Part shown: positions 1-8,614 of the stretch, one piece after another
How the letters are laid out: the number at the start of each line of letters is the position of its first letter
Position numbering within the stretch: the stretch's first letter is position 1
Notes under the pieces: generated by a model
The model's input: the letters and a program-made list of their open reading frames with translations, nothing else
Told to the model about the DNA's origin: nothing
Database searches by the model: none
Position numbers and translations under genes: made by a program
Assembly: GCA_018222765.1 (NCBI GenBank)
Contig: JAAEZT010000022.1
Location: 1-62,789 of the forward strand
DNA: 62,789 nt
Direction of reading: 5' to 3'
Source of the DNA: a bacterium
Lineage (GTDB): Bacteria > Verrucomicrobiota > Verrucomicrobiia > Verrucomicrobiales > Akkermansiaceae

Positions 1-1
1 C

Positions 2-3000
2 GTTAATGTCTCCCCGGCGACCACCACGATCTACACCATCACCGCCACCACCCCAAGTGGCACCGCAAACGAAACCGTCACGATCTATGTAGACGAGCCA
101 GCCAGCTTCCGCCTCAACGAATTCGTTGCCCAAAATGCCGGACCTTTGGCCGATGAAGACGGAGACGAAACCGATTGGATTGAAATCAAAAATACTGGAA
201 ACACTCCGAACGATCTCGCTGGATTCTACCTTACCGACGATCCCACCAACCTCACCAAATGGCAGTTTCCCTCCACTGCGCTGAATGATGACGAGCTATT
301 GCTAGTCTTCGCCTCCGACAAAGATCGCGCGGTCTCCGGCTCCGAATTACACACCAATTTCAAACTCTCCTCCGGCGGCGAATACCTTGCGCTCGTAGAG
401 CCCGACGGCGTGACCATTCACGATGAATTCGGACCGACCTATCCTCCGCAGTATGTGGGTAATTCCTTCGGCCGCCTCTCCGATGGCAGCTCGGGATACT
501 TCGCCGAGCCCACTCCGGACGCGGAAAATGGCAGCACGACCTTCAGTGGATTCGTCGAAGAAGAAGTGCTCGCCGACATGCCTCGTGGATTCTACGACGC
601 TTCATTCTCAGTCGGGCTCAGCACCACTGATCCCACCCTGTCCATCCGTTACACCACGGATGGCTCCCCCCCCACCAACACAAGCGGAACGCTTTACAGC
701 GCGCCGATTTCGATCACCACCACGACCATCCTGCGAGCCGCGGCCTTTCGGCCCGGAGAGACGCCGCGGAAAATTACGACGATCACTTACCTCTTCCTCG
801 ACGACGTCATCAACCAACCCGCCTCCCCAACAGGATATCCTTCCGTCTGGCAACCCGGCATCAGCGCGGACTACGCCATGACTTCCAGCGTCGCTCCGGA
901 CCAGGACATCGTCGACGCTCTCATGGCTCTCCCCACGGTTTCCGTGGCGATGCCCATCGATGATCTTTTCAACAACAACACCGACCCTGCCATCGGTGGT
1001 ATTTATGCAAACTCCACCATCGCCCGTGGCTTCGCCTGGGAACGCGCTTGTTCTGCGGAATTCTTCGGCTTCCCCCACGGCCAGGAATTACAAGTCGACT
1101 GCGGAATGCGCGTCTTCGGCAATGCCAGCCGCTGGACTTCGCGTCCTAAACACAACCTGCGCCTCGTCTTTCGCTCCGCCTACGGCCCGTCGGAGCTCGA
1201 GTTCCCCGTCTTTGGAAATGATGCCTGGCCGGATAAGGTCAACAGCTACCTCTTACGCGGACAAAATGGCGACTCGTGGTTTCACCCGACCTCAGGCCAA
1301 CGCAACGAGGCGCTTTACATGCGCGATCAACTCGCCCGCAGCTTACAACTTGCGATGAATCGACCCGCCAATTTTCAGGAGCACGTTCACCTCTACCTCA
1401 ACGGAATCTATTGGGGCCTCTTCCACACTCTGGACCGCAATGAAGACAACTCGATGGCGCAGCGCTTCGGCGGTGCGGATGAAGATTGGGACGTTATCAA
1501 ATCGTCTCGCACCAATGGCATGGAAGCCATCGACGGCGACATCGTGGCTTGGAATTCCATGCTCACCCAAGCCGAGGCCGGGCTCGCCGGAGAGGCCGAG
1601 TATGCCGCCATGGAACAGCTGATCGATCTCGACAACTTCATCGATTACCTCCTCGTAAATTTCTACAACGGCAATTCGGATTGGGATGACAACAACTTCC
1701 AGGCCGCCCGACGTAAAACCGGTGGCGATCGCTGGCGTATTTTTGTGTGGGACTCGGAACGTAGCTTCCTCAACACCGGAACCAACAGCACGACCAAAAA
1801 CTTCGCCAACCGCACTACTCGCCTGCACACCAAACTCCGTGACAATGCCGAGTATCGCCTGCGCTTTGCCGACCATGTTCACAAGCACTTCTTTAACAAC
1901 GGCGTGCTCACTCCAAGCAGTGTCGCCAACGAACTCGATAAATGGATCGCCACCCTCGAATCTCCACTCCTCGCCGAGTCCGCCCGCTGGGGAGATGCGC
2001 AACAGGCCAATCCAATCGGACTCACGCAATGGCAGACTGAGGTCAATTTCCAAAAGAACACCTACATCCCCGGCCGCACCGCCACCGTCCTAAGCCAACT
2101 CCAATCACAAAACCTCTACCCATCGGTTACCGCACCAAACTTCAACCAACACGGCGGCAATGTGACCTCGGGATTTCAGCTCACCATCACCGCGCCCGCT
2201 GGCACGATCTACTACACTCTGGATGGCACTGATCCGCGAGATTCCGGCAATACGATCTCAGCCACCGCAATCACATACGCTCCGGGCAGCCCGGTTTCGC
2301 TCACAACTTCGGTTCTTGCCAAAGCACGCGCCTTGTCCGGCGGAACCTGGAGCGCGCTCAACGAAGCGAGCTTCTTCGTCGACACCATTCCCGCCGACAA
2401 TACCAACCTTGTCGTTTCCGAGCTCAACTATCACCCGCTTAGCGACGACGATGCCGTCGAGTTCATCGAACTGATGAACATCGGCGATGATCCTATCGAT
2501 CTCCGTGGTGTGGAATTCATTCGCGGTATCACCTTCGACTTCAATCAAAACGACATTCGCCCGATTGCCGTGCTTGCTCCGGGAGAACGCATTGTCCTCG
2601 TTGGAAAATCCGCTGACTTCTCCGCAGAATACCCCGGGATTCCCATCGCCGGAGAATTCATCGGCGACCTCTCCAACACCGGAGAAAACATCACGCTCCT
2701 AGCCGCCGACGGAAGCACGATCAGAGACTTCCGATACAACGACAAGCTTCCCTGGCCCACCAGTCCCGACGGTACGGGCTTCACTCTCGTGCTCATCGCA
2801 CCCGACGAGAATCCCGATCACCAACTCTCCTCCTCCTGGCGACCCAGCACCGCAAGCGGAGGCAATCCGACCACCAGCGACGCCATTTCCTTCACCGGAG
2901 ATCCCAACGCCGACCTCGATTCCGATGGCATGACGGCCCTTCTCGAATACGCCCTCGGCACTAACGATACCGCCCCCAACCTCACTAACGAAATTTACGA

Positions 3001-3241
3001 GCTCACCGGCCCGCCGGACAATCTTACCTTCGTGGTCGAACGAAACCTCGGTGCCGATGATGGCATCGTCACCCTGCAAACTTCCACCGACCTCCAAATC
3101 TGGAACAGCGCCGACGCTCTTCTCGAACTCAGCAACGAGGAAAACCCGGGTAATGGCAAGGCTCGCTACACATGGTCCCTCCAAGACTCCGCCGATCCTA
3201 GCACCCAACTCTTCATCCGCATCCGTGTCGAATTGAGATAA
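2..3241 (+). CDS. CotH-kinase / lamin-tail-domain surface protein, 5' end cut by window edge
   Basis: The frame is open from the first codon of the window, so the true start lies upstream; a TTG at 146 is only an internal candidate. About 1079 residues are visible. Order of modules: a lamin-tail domain (nt 110-480, with NEFVAQN and DWIEIKN), a chitobiase-C-like beta-sandwich (nt 540-800, with IRYTTDGSPP), a CotH kinase-like domain (nt 920-2010, including VWDSERSF with the conserved Asp), a second chitobiase-C-like unit (nt 2120-2380, IYYTLDGTDP), a second lamin-tail domain (nt 2400-2750) and a C-terminal beta module ending IRIRVELR. Lamin-tail/CotH proteins of this build are typical large secreted proteins of Verrucomicrobiota and Planctomycetota. 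CotH domains can be protein kinases, but the substrate is unknown here. The module order is secure; the function is not. Confidence 0.85.
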   Translation, partial: VNVSPATTTIYTITATTPSGTANETVTIYVDEPASFRLNEFVAQNAGPLADEDGDETDWIEIKNTGNTPNDLAGFYLTDDPTNLTKWQFPSTALNDDELLLVFASDKDRAVSGSELHTNFKLSSGGEYLALVEPDGVTIHDEFGPTYPPQYVGNSFGRLSDGSSGYFAEPTPDAENGSTTFSGFVEEEVLADMPRGFYDASFSVGLSTTDPTLSIRYTTDGSPPTNTSGTLYSAPISITTTTILRAAAFRPGETPRKITTITYLFLDDVINQPASPTGYPSVWQPGISADYAMTSSVAPDQDIVDALMALPTVSVAMPIDDLFNNNTDPAIGGIYANSTIARGFAWERACSAEFFGFPHGQELQVDCGMRVFGNASRWTSRPKHNLRLVFRSAYGPSELEFPVFGNDAWPDKVNSYLLRGQNGDSWFHPTSGQRNEALYMRDQLARSLQLAMNRPANFQEHVHLYLNGIYWGLFHTLDRNEDNSMAQRFGGADEDWDVIKSSRTNGMEAIDGDIVAWNSMLTQAEAGLAGEAEYAAMEQLIDLDNFIDYLLVNFYNGNSDWDDNNFQAARRKTGGDRWRIFVWDSERSFLNTGTNSTTKNFANRTTRLHTKLRDNAEYRLRFADHVHKHFFNNGVLTPSSVANELDKWIATLESPLLAESARWGDAQQANPIGLTQWQTEVNFQKNTYIPGRTATVLSQLQSQNLYPSVTAPNFNQHGGNVTSGFQLTITAPAGTIYYTLDGTDPRDSGNTISATAITYAPGSPVSLTTSVLAKARALSGGTWSALNEASFFVDTIPADNTNLVVSELNYHPLSDDDAVEFIELMNIGDDPIDLRGVEFIRGITFDFNQNDIRPIAVLAPGERIVLVGKSADFSAEYPGIPIAGEFIGDLSNTGENITLLAADGSTIRDFRYNDKLPWPTSPDGTGFTLVLIAPDENPDHQLSSSWRPSTASGGNPTTSDAISFTGDPNADLDSDGMTALLEYALGTNDTAPNLTNEIYELTGPPDNLTFVVERNLGADDGIVTLQTSTDLQIWNSADALLELSNEENPGNGKARYTWSLQDSADPSTQLFIRIRVELR

Positions 3242-3327
3242 TTCCAAAAATCAATCTTCGCCCAATGAACACCCGGTCCTCCCGCCTTAATCCGAGGCCG
3301 GCTGACAACCCATCAGATTGACTGAAT

Positions 3328-4284
3328 TTACTCAACGGAAAGCCCTTCCGCCTGGACAACATAATCCAAGGCCTCCTCCATTGAACGACGTACCGCTGCG
3401 GTAGTCCGATGAAGAAAAGAGTGGAGCGCGGCATCGGCCGGATTCCTGTCCTCACACTCGCTGCTATATTTTTCAAAGGCTGCCAATCCCTGCAAGAGAC
3501 CGGCAAGATGCTGGGGGCATTCACACTCAACGGTCGTTGAAATGCGTGCCAATCGCGCGAGTTGTCGGGGCGAAAACAGTCTCTCAGGGATGGGCGCGGA
3601 CTCATCAATTCGAGCCAGTGAACTACGAGGTAGTTCCAGCCCCAGCTTGACAAGGCATTCACGTTTCAACTGACGATCACCCACAGGTGCCTTGAGAAGC
3701 GTTAACCCACTGATTGCACGAGCCAAGCCGGTGGCCGTTTTCGAAGTAGAGAATCGATAAAGAAGAATTGCCGCCGAGCAATGCGTCCGATTCACAAGGT
3801 TACGAATCATCGTGACTGTCTCAGGAAAAAGACTTTCCGTTTCAATGACCAAAAGATCAACCGACACGAGCTCAGAATCAGCCTCCGCATCTTCAATTGT
3901 GTCATACCCAGCAACCGCCACCGCATTGAGAAACTCTTCGTCTTCGTTCAGAGCCGCAACGACCGGACCGATGGTCATGAAGCTCTTACGAGAAGAGGAA
4001 TCACTTTCTTCGTCCACAGGAGCCAGCTCCTGGTCACATCGCTCGCTCAATTGAAGCAAGCTCAGACCCGCAACGGTACTGACCGCATGTCCTCGGTCAG
4101 TCAGTTGCTTCATGAGGATGAGTCGCTCGACATCCTCAGCCGAATAGAGCCGTCGGTTGGTGTCAGTCCTCGCAGGAACGACTGCCTGATGGCGCTTCTC
4201 CCACATACGAATGTTGGGCGTCGTCAACCCGGTCCTTTTTGCTACCGCGGCAATCCCGTAGACATCTTGCATTCCTTTTTCCAT
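3328..4284 (-). CDS. MerR-family transcriptional regulator with Rossmann-like and CECP-type C-terminal domains
   Basis: About 318 residues. I chose ATG at 4284 because a GGGGGG-AAG Shine-Dalgarno-like stretch lies about 9 nt upstream; a TTG further out (4320) gives a longer frame. Residues 5-75 are a MerR winged helix (YGIAAVAKRTGLTTPNIRMWEKRH, split here as YGIAAVAKRTG and TPNIRMWEKR). It is followed by a Rossmann-like segment (about 110-200) that resembles the cobalamin-binding part of CarH/LitR/MlrA-type regulators but has no DxHxxG cobalamin motif, so it probably does not bind B12 in the usual way. The helical C-terminus carries ECECPQHL and a further Cys about 20 residues on, which might bind a metal. 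Only AT-rich DNA and two doubtful small ORFs lie divergently upstream, so its target cannot be named. Confidence 0.85.
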   Translation of the reverse strand: MEKGMQDVYGIAAVAKRTGLTTPNIRMWEKRHQAVVPARTDTNRRLYSAEDVERLILMKQLTDRGHAVSTVAGLSLLQLSERCDQELAPVDEESDSSSRKSFMTIGPVVAALNEDEEFLNAVAVAGYDTIEDAEADSELVSVDLLVIETESLFPETVTMIRNLVNRTHCSAAILLYRFSTSKTATGLARAISGLTLLKAPVGDRQLKRECLVKLGLELPRSSLARIDESAPIPERLFSPRQLARLARISTTVECECPQHLAGLLQGLAAFEKYSSECEDRNPADAALHSFLHRTTAAVRRSMEEALDYVVQAEGLSVE

Positions 4285-4362
4285 GCCACAGCTTCCCCCC
4301 AAACGCGAAAAAGTAAACAAAAAATAAACATTATCAGAACTTTTCTAGTTTTGTCCTAAAAA

Positions 4363-4373
4363 TTGTTGAACAA
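4363..4373. promoter_or_regulatory. TTGTTGAACAA palindrome, candidate operator of the MerR-type regulator
   Basis: A perfect 5+1+5 palindrome, TTGTT-G-AACAA, lies 79 bp upstream of the regulator start in a strongly AT-rich intergenic stretch. A related half site, TTCAACAAAA, occurs at about 4429. MerR-family dimers bind interrupted palindromes between divergent genes, which is why this is proposed; binding itself is inference. Confidence 0.3.
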
Positions 4374-4477
4374 AAAGGTATTTGGGTAAATTTAAGGCAA
4401 TCAAAATTAAAACAATGCAAAGAAAATATTCAACAAAAGCAAACATAGTAAGAAGAAACCCAAACTGTGGGGGCAAA

Positions 4478-4603
4478 ATGGCTGAACAAGAGCGCTACCT
4501 CCGGCTTCTCAGTGCTCTCCTTGGACAATCCTACGCCGAGTCAGTCAAAACGGTCGTCACACCCGAAACACTCTCTCTACACCATGACTTTCAAACCAAT
4601 TAG
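4478..4603 (+). CDS. possible 41-residue small protein
   Basis: ATG at 4478 is preceded by GTGGGGG at a good Shine-Dalgarno distance and opens a 41-codon frame (MAEQERYLRLLSALLGQ... ending DFQTN). The N-terminal half looks amphipathic and helical. It reads divergently from the MerR-type regulator, where MerR targets often lie. No homologue is recognised, and chance is a serious alternative. Confidence 0.3.
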   Translation: MAEQERYLRLLSALLGQSYAESVKTVVTPETLSLHHDFQTN

Positions 4604-4607
4604 AGGG

Positions 4608-4775
4608 ATGAATACTCTTATTTTTCTCACGGTCGCAACTCCCATCTGCGCCCTCATTGCTCTCTGCCAGACCTCACGGACCTCCCAATTCCGGCGAGGC
4701 CGGCGACTTCAATCCCATTCGCTTGGGGGCGATCGCCGTCTCCGGCAGCGGACGACCAGCTACCTCGAGATTTAA
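4608..4775 (+). CDS. possible 55-residue membrane peptide
   Basis: ATG at 4608, directly behind AGAGGG, opens a frame with one clear hydrophobic segment (MNTLIFLTVATPICALIAL) and then an Arg-rich tail that looks like random translation of the GC-rich stretch. It would follow the 41-codon frame by four bases. It could be the start of a truncated gene. Support is weak. Confidence 0.2.
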   Translation: MNTLIFLTVATPICALIALCQTSRTSQFRRGRRLQSHSLGGDRRLRQRTTSYLEI

Positions 4776-4791
4776 GACTTCGCACCAATTT

Positions 4792-5886
4792 TCAGCGGGC
4801 GATCTGCCGGGTGATGAGGTCAGTGACCTTGTCCCCCCATTCATGTCTCGCGACAAGAGTAAGATCTCCCTCCCTCCCAATGCGAAACACTTGGAGCGTT
4901 CCAGCGATCGCCCCGGTTGCAAGCAAGTGGCTACCGTTCGGTGAGAAGGCCAATCCCCAAGGTATCGCATCGGCGGGACTCCTACCGAGAAAAGTGAGTC
5001 TCTTGTCCTCTCCCACTTGGTAACGGGCAATCGAGTTATGTTCTTTTTCGCGGTCTCGAATGCCAACGAAGACAAATCGCCCATCGGGAGTGCATCGGAT
5101 CGCGGATGAGGAGAGACCAGTGTCGCGAGGGAATTTTTCGAAGGCATCGCAGACCTCCAGGTGCTTCAACTGACCATTCGGAAGACGTTGATACACGGAG
5201 GCACCGGGGCGTTGCTCGTTGGAGGAATAGACAAACTTTCCGCCGGGATGATTTGCAAGATGTCTGGGGCCGGTTCCTTCGGGTGGTTTTGCATTGAGGG
5301 GATCAAGAGGAGTGAGTGATTTTCCGTCGATGCCATACTGCATGAGGGCATTGAAATTCTTCACGTAGGGAACGTAGAGGTTCTTCTGATCGGGCGAGAT
5401 GAGAACGAAGTGGGCATTCTTCTTTTCCTCATAGCGACTAACGAGAGATTTCCCAATCCGGCCCCTGTCATCGAGTTGATAGAGATCGAGCCAACCGGTG
5501 CGGTAGGAAGCTCCCGCAAGCCAGCCTACTTTCGAATTCACCACGAGTCCGGCGTAACCATTCTTGAGGAGGTGCGAGTGATGTTTTTGAGGCAGGCCTT
5601 TTTCATCGAGAACAACAGTTGCAGCCGGACACTCTCCCTCAGGTCCACCATTGGTCGTGACGTAGAGAAGGTTCTTTTCCGGGTGAGCCGTGATTGTCGT
5701 CGCAGTGAACCCAAGGGGGTAATTAACGACGCTTTTCAACTGAACGGCCCCGCCCTCAACTTTGGCTTCAAGAACACGGAGAACTTTTGCCGATCGGCTG
5801 GGCGCATAGATATGAAAAAATTCCTGCGCGGAAAGCAGCAAATTCGTGAGGAAGAGAATAAGAAGAGAAAGTCGCATGTTCATCAT
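4792..5886 (-). CDS. Secreted lactonase-family beta-propeller protein
   Basis: 364 residues with a signal peptide (MMNMRLSLLILFLTNLLLSA). The body is a repeated WD-like pattern typical of the seven-bladed lactonase family PF10282 (6-phosphogluconolactonase-like), for example ITAHPEKNLLYVTTNGG, GPRHLANHPGGKFVYSSNE, IRCTPDGRFVFVG and LAFSPNGSHLLATG. The ATG follows the sulfatase stop directly (TAAATG), so the two are translated from one message. In this phylum such propellers are mostly extracytoplasmic and of unproven substrate; a sugar lactone or structural role is possible. The linkage to a sulfatase suggests a part in uptake or breakdown of a sulfated glycan, which is inference. Confidence 0.85.
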   Translation of the reverse strand: MMNMRLSLLILFLTNLLLSAQEFFHIYAPSRSAKVLRVLEAKVEGGAVQLKSVVNYPLGFTATTITAHPEKNLLYVTTNGGPEGECPAATVVLDEKGLPQKHHSHLLKNGYAGLVVNSKVGWLAGASYRTGWLDLYQLDDRGRIGKSLVSRYEEKKNAHFVLISPDQKNLYVPYVKNFNALMQYGIDGKSLTPLDPLNAKPPEGTGPRHLANHPGGKFVYSSNEQRPGASVYQRLPNGQLKHLEVCDAFEKFPRDTGLSSSAIRCTPDGRFVFVGIRDREKEHNSIARYQVGEDKRLTFLGRSPADAIPWGLAFSPNGSHLLATGAIAGTLQVFRIGREGDLTLVARHEWGDKVTDLITRQIAR

Positions 5887-7239
5887 TTACCATTTCATTT
5901 TAACTTGTTCGGCCCACTTGGAATACAACGCTTGTAGTTGGCTCACCTTTTCAGGCTTCTCTCTCGCGTGGTTTTTCACCTCCGGCTTTTCCTCCGCCAG
6001 GTTGTGAAGCGAGACATTCTCATTGCGAGTGCTCCCGATGAGTTTCCAGTCCCCTTCCCGGACCGCCCAGTTGGTGCCCCAGGCAAAGAACAAGGATCGA
6101 TATTTTGATGGGGCGTTCGCCTTTTCAATCAACGGGAGGAGGTTGTGCCCATCGAGCTTCGGTGAGCCCTCGGCCTGCTTCACTCCGCAAAGATTGAGCA
6201 CCGTTGGAAACCAATCCATCGCGGTCATGATCTGGTCCCGCACCACACCCTTTGGAAATTTAGCCGGGAAGCTGACAATCGTGGGAACACGCACCCCGCC
6301 CTCCAGAAAAGAGCCTTTTTGCCCGATCCACTTCCCGGTGTAACCTCCACCGCTGGCCCCATAAAAATGCCCCTTGGGATAACCGCTCAAGTGACCGTCG
6401 TTGCGAATCTTATTTCCCGTTTCCTCGGAATGACCGTTGTCGCTCATGAAAATCAAAATAGTGTTCTCGCGAAGCCCGTATTGTTCCAGCTTGTCGACAA
6501 TCTGACCGACATAGTAATCCGTTGTCGCCATGATCGCCCCATAAGACCGGAGCTTCGGATCCGGCTCATCCTTAAAGAGGGTCTCGTGCTTCTTGAGCGC
6601 CTGTTCCGGATAGTGCGGAATGTTGAAGGCGGCATAGAGGAAGAAGGGACCTTCCTTGTTCTCTTCGATGAACTTCAGGGATCGCTTCACCATTAACTCG
6701 GGAAAGTACTCCCCCGGATTTTTTACCGTCTTGGTTCCTTCGTAGAGATCATGGAAGCCCCTCGGGTGCAAAAAGTAGTGATTGTAGTTATCGATGAAGC
6801 CATCGCGAATCCCGAAAAACTCATCGAAACCCTGCTTCTTCGGGCCATAATCTTTGTGCGCCCCAAGGTGCCATTTCCCAAAAAGCCCCGTGCGATAGCC
6901 CGCCGGCTTCAAGGCCTCGGCCAGAGTCACCTCCTCGAGGGCCATGTTAATACCCTTCGCGGCATTCATGTCGCCCTGTGTCCAATGCACCACACCACCC
7001 CGCTGCGGATGCCGCCCGGTCAGCAAGGCTGCCCTCGCCGGACAACACACGGTGTGCGCATACGCCTGGGTAAACTTCACTCCCGTCGCAGCAAGCTTAT
7101 CAATATTCGGGGTGATTAGGTGCTTGGCCCCATAACAACCTGCATCGAGCGTTCCTTGATCGTCGGTGAACAAGATCACCACGTTGGGTCTGGCCGCCTG
7201 CGCCCGCGGCAGGAGCGCAAATAAGAGGAAGAGCAGCAT
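5887..7239 (-). CDS. Secreted arylsulfatase, Cys (FGly) type
   Basis: 450 residues from ATG 7239, which opens a signal peptide (MLLFLLFALLPRAQA); the frame extends 32 codons upstream but without a better start. The metal-binding pair is D26-D27 in LFTDDQG. The formylglycine motif is C65-C-P-A-R69, a valid CxPxR, followed by AALLTGR. GLFGKWHLGAHK and MSDNGHSEE supply the conserved Lys/His and Asp/Asn. The C-terminus holds the usual WAVREGDWKLI strand. It probably removes sulfate from a polysaccharide in the periplasm or outside. It is the first gene of a pair with the lactonase-like propeller. A maturase (FGE or anSME) must be encoded elsewhere. Confidence 0.93.
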   Translation of the reverse strand: MLLFLLFALLPRAQAARPNVVILFTDDQGTLDAGCYGAKHLITPNIDKLAATGVKFTQAYAHTVCCPARAALLTGRHPQRGGVVHWTQGDMNAAKGINMALEEVTLAEALKPAGYRTGLFGKWHLGAHKDYGPKKQGFDEFFGIRDGFIDNYNHYFLHPRGFHDLYEGTKTVKNPGEYFPELMVKRSLKFIEENKEGPFFLYAAFNIPHYPEQALKKHETLFKDEPDPKLRSYGAIMATTDYYVGQIVDKLEQYGLRENTILIFMSDNGHSEETGNKIRNDGHLSGYPKGHFYGASGGGYTGKWIGQKGSFLEGGVRVPTIVSFPAKFPKGVVRDQIMTAMDWFPTVLNLCGVKQAEGSPKLDGHNLLPLIEKANAPSKYRSLFFAWGTNWAVREGDWKLIGSTRNENVSLHNLAEEKPEVKNHAREKPEKVSQLQALYSKWAEQVKMKW

Positions 7240-7400
7240 TCTCACGCTGCCAGTGTTTGCCAAACACGAAGCAAGGTCAACTCCACCAACGCATTTCGCA
7301 GAACTGCCCCAGCACAAGAATCCAGAAGATATCAACCACTCGCAAAAAAATACTCATTATTTTGAATCCATCTTTTGAAACCCGGCGAAGACCTTCATGT

Positions 7401-7417
7401 GAGCCCGGAAAGGGCTC
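7401..7417 (+). promoter_or_regulatory. Hairpin in the leader of the fasciclin gene
   Basis: GAGCCC-GGAAA-GGGCTC is a perfect 6-bp stem with a GGAAA loop, ending 29 nt before the fasciclin ATG. It is followed by A-rich sequence with no T-run, so it is not a rho-independent terminator. It may shape the mRNA leader. Confidence 0.35.
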
Positions 7418-7446
7418 AGAAAAACCAAAAACAAAGAAAGAAAAAC

Positions 7447-7947
7447 ATGAAAGCTATCACCACCTCCATCCTACTCGGATTCTTCGCTCTAATCTCAACT
7501 GCCTCAGCAGATCACCATAAGGGAGGTAAGAAAGACATCGTCGATACGGCTGTCGCCGCAGGCTCCTTCAAAACTCTCGCCGCAGCCCTCGGGGCTGCCG
7601 ATTTGGTCGAAACTATGAAAGGCAAAGGTCCTTTCACGGTTTTTGCCCCGACTGATGAGGCCTTCGCCAAGCTTCCAGAAGGAACGGTCGAAACACTGCT
7701 CAAGCCTGAAAACAAAGATAAGCTCGTTGCTATTCTCACGTACCATGTTGTCGCCGGGAAGGTTAAGGCCAAGAAAGCCGTCACTCTGAGCAAGGCCACC
7801 GCCTTGAACAAGAAGGACATCGTTCTGGCGGTCAAAGGTGAGTCACTCACTCTCAATGGCACCGCAAAAGTGGTGAAAGCAGACATCATGTGCTCCAACG
7901 GTGTCATCCACGTAATCGACAACGTCATCCTCCCACCAGCTAAGTAA
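7447..7947 (+). CDS. Secreted fasciclin (FAS1) domain protein
   Basis: 166 residues from ATG 7447; the frame runs further upstream but the signal peptide [21 protein letters not shown] fixes the start. One FAS1 domain fills the rest, with the H1 motif ([15 protein letters not shown]) and the H2 box ([12 protein letters not shown]), plus the YHVVAGK strand. FAS1 domains mediate adhesion or ligand binding at cell surfaces. The ECF sigma factor and RskA-type anti-sigma gene follow at once. In Mycobacterium, SigK and RskA control the FAS1 proteins MPT70 and MPT83, so this protein may be the main target of the neighbouring sigma factor. Family assignment is firm; regulation is inferred from context. 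Confidence 0.93.
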   Translation: MKAITTSILLGFFALISTASADHHKGGKKDIVDTAVAAGSFKTLAAALGAADLVETMKGKGPFTVFAPTDEAFAKLPEGTVETLLKPENKDKLVAILTYHVVAGKVKAKKAVTLSKATALNKKDIVLAVKGESLTLNGTAKVVKADIMCSNGVIHVIDNVILPPAK

Positions 7948-8029
7948 TCGAATCAACTTCCTACCTCGGGTTCTCGAGTGAGGATTCGGGGTAGACACTT
8001 CTCCCCCAAACTGTAGGCTGCCCGGACCA

Positions 8030-8614
8030 GTGACAGATCGACTGCAAGATACTTCAGACGATGTGATCCTCCTTCAGGTGGCTCAAGGAAACGAACGGGC
8101 CATGGAATTGTGTATCACTAAATACGGGCCGCTCGTTTGGTCTATCGCAAAGCGCCATTTGCAGGATCACTCCGCGATCGAAGATGTCGTCCAGGAAACC
8201 TTCACCGACTTGTGGAAATCCGCCGGACGCTACAACCCGGACATTGCCACTGAATCCACTTTCGTGGGCCTCCTCGCTCGGCGGCGCGCCATCGACTACG
8301 CCCGCAAGGAAAGCCGCCGCCCAAAACTGGAACCATTACCCGAGACAGAATCGTTTCTCGAACCCGCTCTCGAACCCTCGGCCGCTCTCCGCTGCCAAAA
8401 CGAAGATGTTCGCTCGGCTCTCAAAGAGCTCCCCGAGGAGACCCAGCACATTTTTTCACTCCACTTTGACAAGGGAATGACCCATCCCGAAATCGTCGAA
8501 CAAACAGGCCTCCCACTCGGAACGGTGAAGACCCGTCTCAGACGCGGCTTGATCGACCTCAGAAACACCCTCCGCCGCTTGGAAAACGGCCAACCACCAA
8601 TCTCCACCACCTGA
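8030..8614 (+). CDS. ECF RNA polymerase sigma factor, SigK-like context
   Basis: 194 residues from GTG 8030. Region 2 (about 20-90) includes AIEDVVQETFTDLWKSA and the core-binding helix. Region 4 (about 130-185) holds the helix-turn-helix MTHPEIVEQTGLPLGTVKTR. The stop (TGA 8612-8614) shares one base with the ATG of the anti-sigma gene, the overlap expected for translational coupling of a sigma/anti-sigma pair. An 8-bp stem (7961-7968 with 7987-7994) lies between the fasciclin stop and this start but has no T-run. It is likely released from the membrane anti-sigma factor by an envelope signal. Promoter recognition cannot be read from the sequence. Confidence 0.93.
   Translation: MTDRLQDTSDDVILLQVAQGNERAMELCITKYGPLVWSIAKRHLQDHSAIEDVVQETFTDLWKSAGRYNPDIATESTFVGLLARRRAIDYARKESRRPKLEPLPETESFLEPALEPSAALRCQNEDVRSALKELPEETQHIFSLHFDKGMTHPEIVEQTGLPLGTVKTRLRRGLIDLRNTLRRLENGQPPISTT

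Larger units (their letters stand above)
4285..4791. other. AT-rich intergenic region with no secure gene
   Basis: The first 180 bp (4300-4480) are very AT-rich, unlike the rest of the window, and hold the palindrome above. From about 4640 to 4790 the DNA turns GC-rich. On the minus strand that part has an open frame of about 40 codons (ending GLKSPASPELGGP), and the lactonase frame also stays open for about 45 codons after its stop. This may be eroded coding DNA or a repeat element, but I recognise no family. Confidence 0.4.

Noticed and set aside
1343-2053. Long minus-strand ORF opposite the CotH gene
   Set aside because: It lies fully inside a gene with clear domains on the other strand and shows no family pattern; a shadow frame of GC-rich coding DNA.
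7961-7994. 8-bp stem between the fasciclin and sigma genes as terminator
   Set aside because: One wobble pair, an 18-nt loop and no T-run; readthrough into the sigma gene is equally likely.
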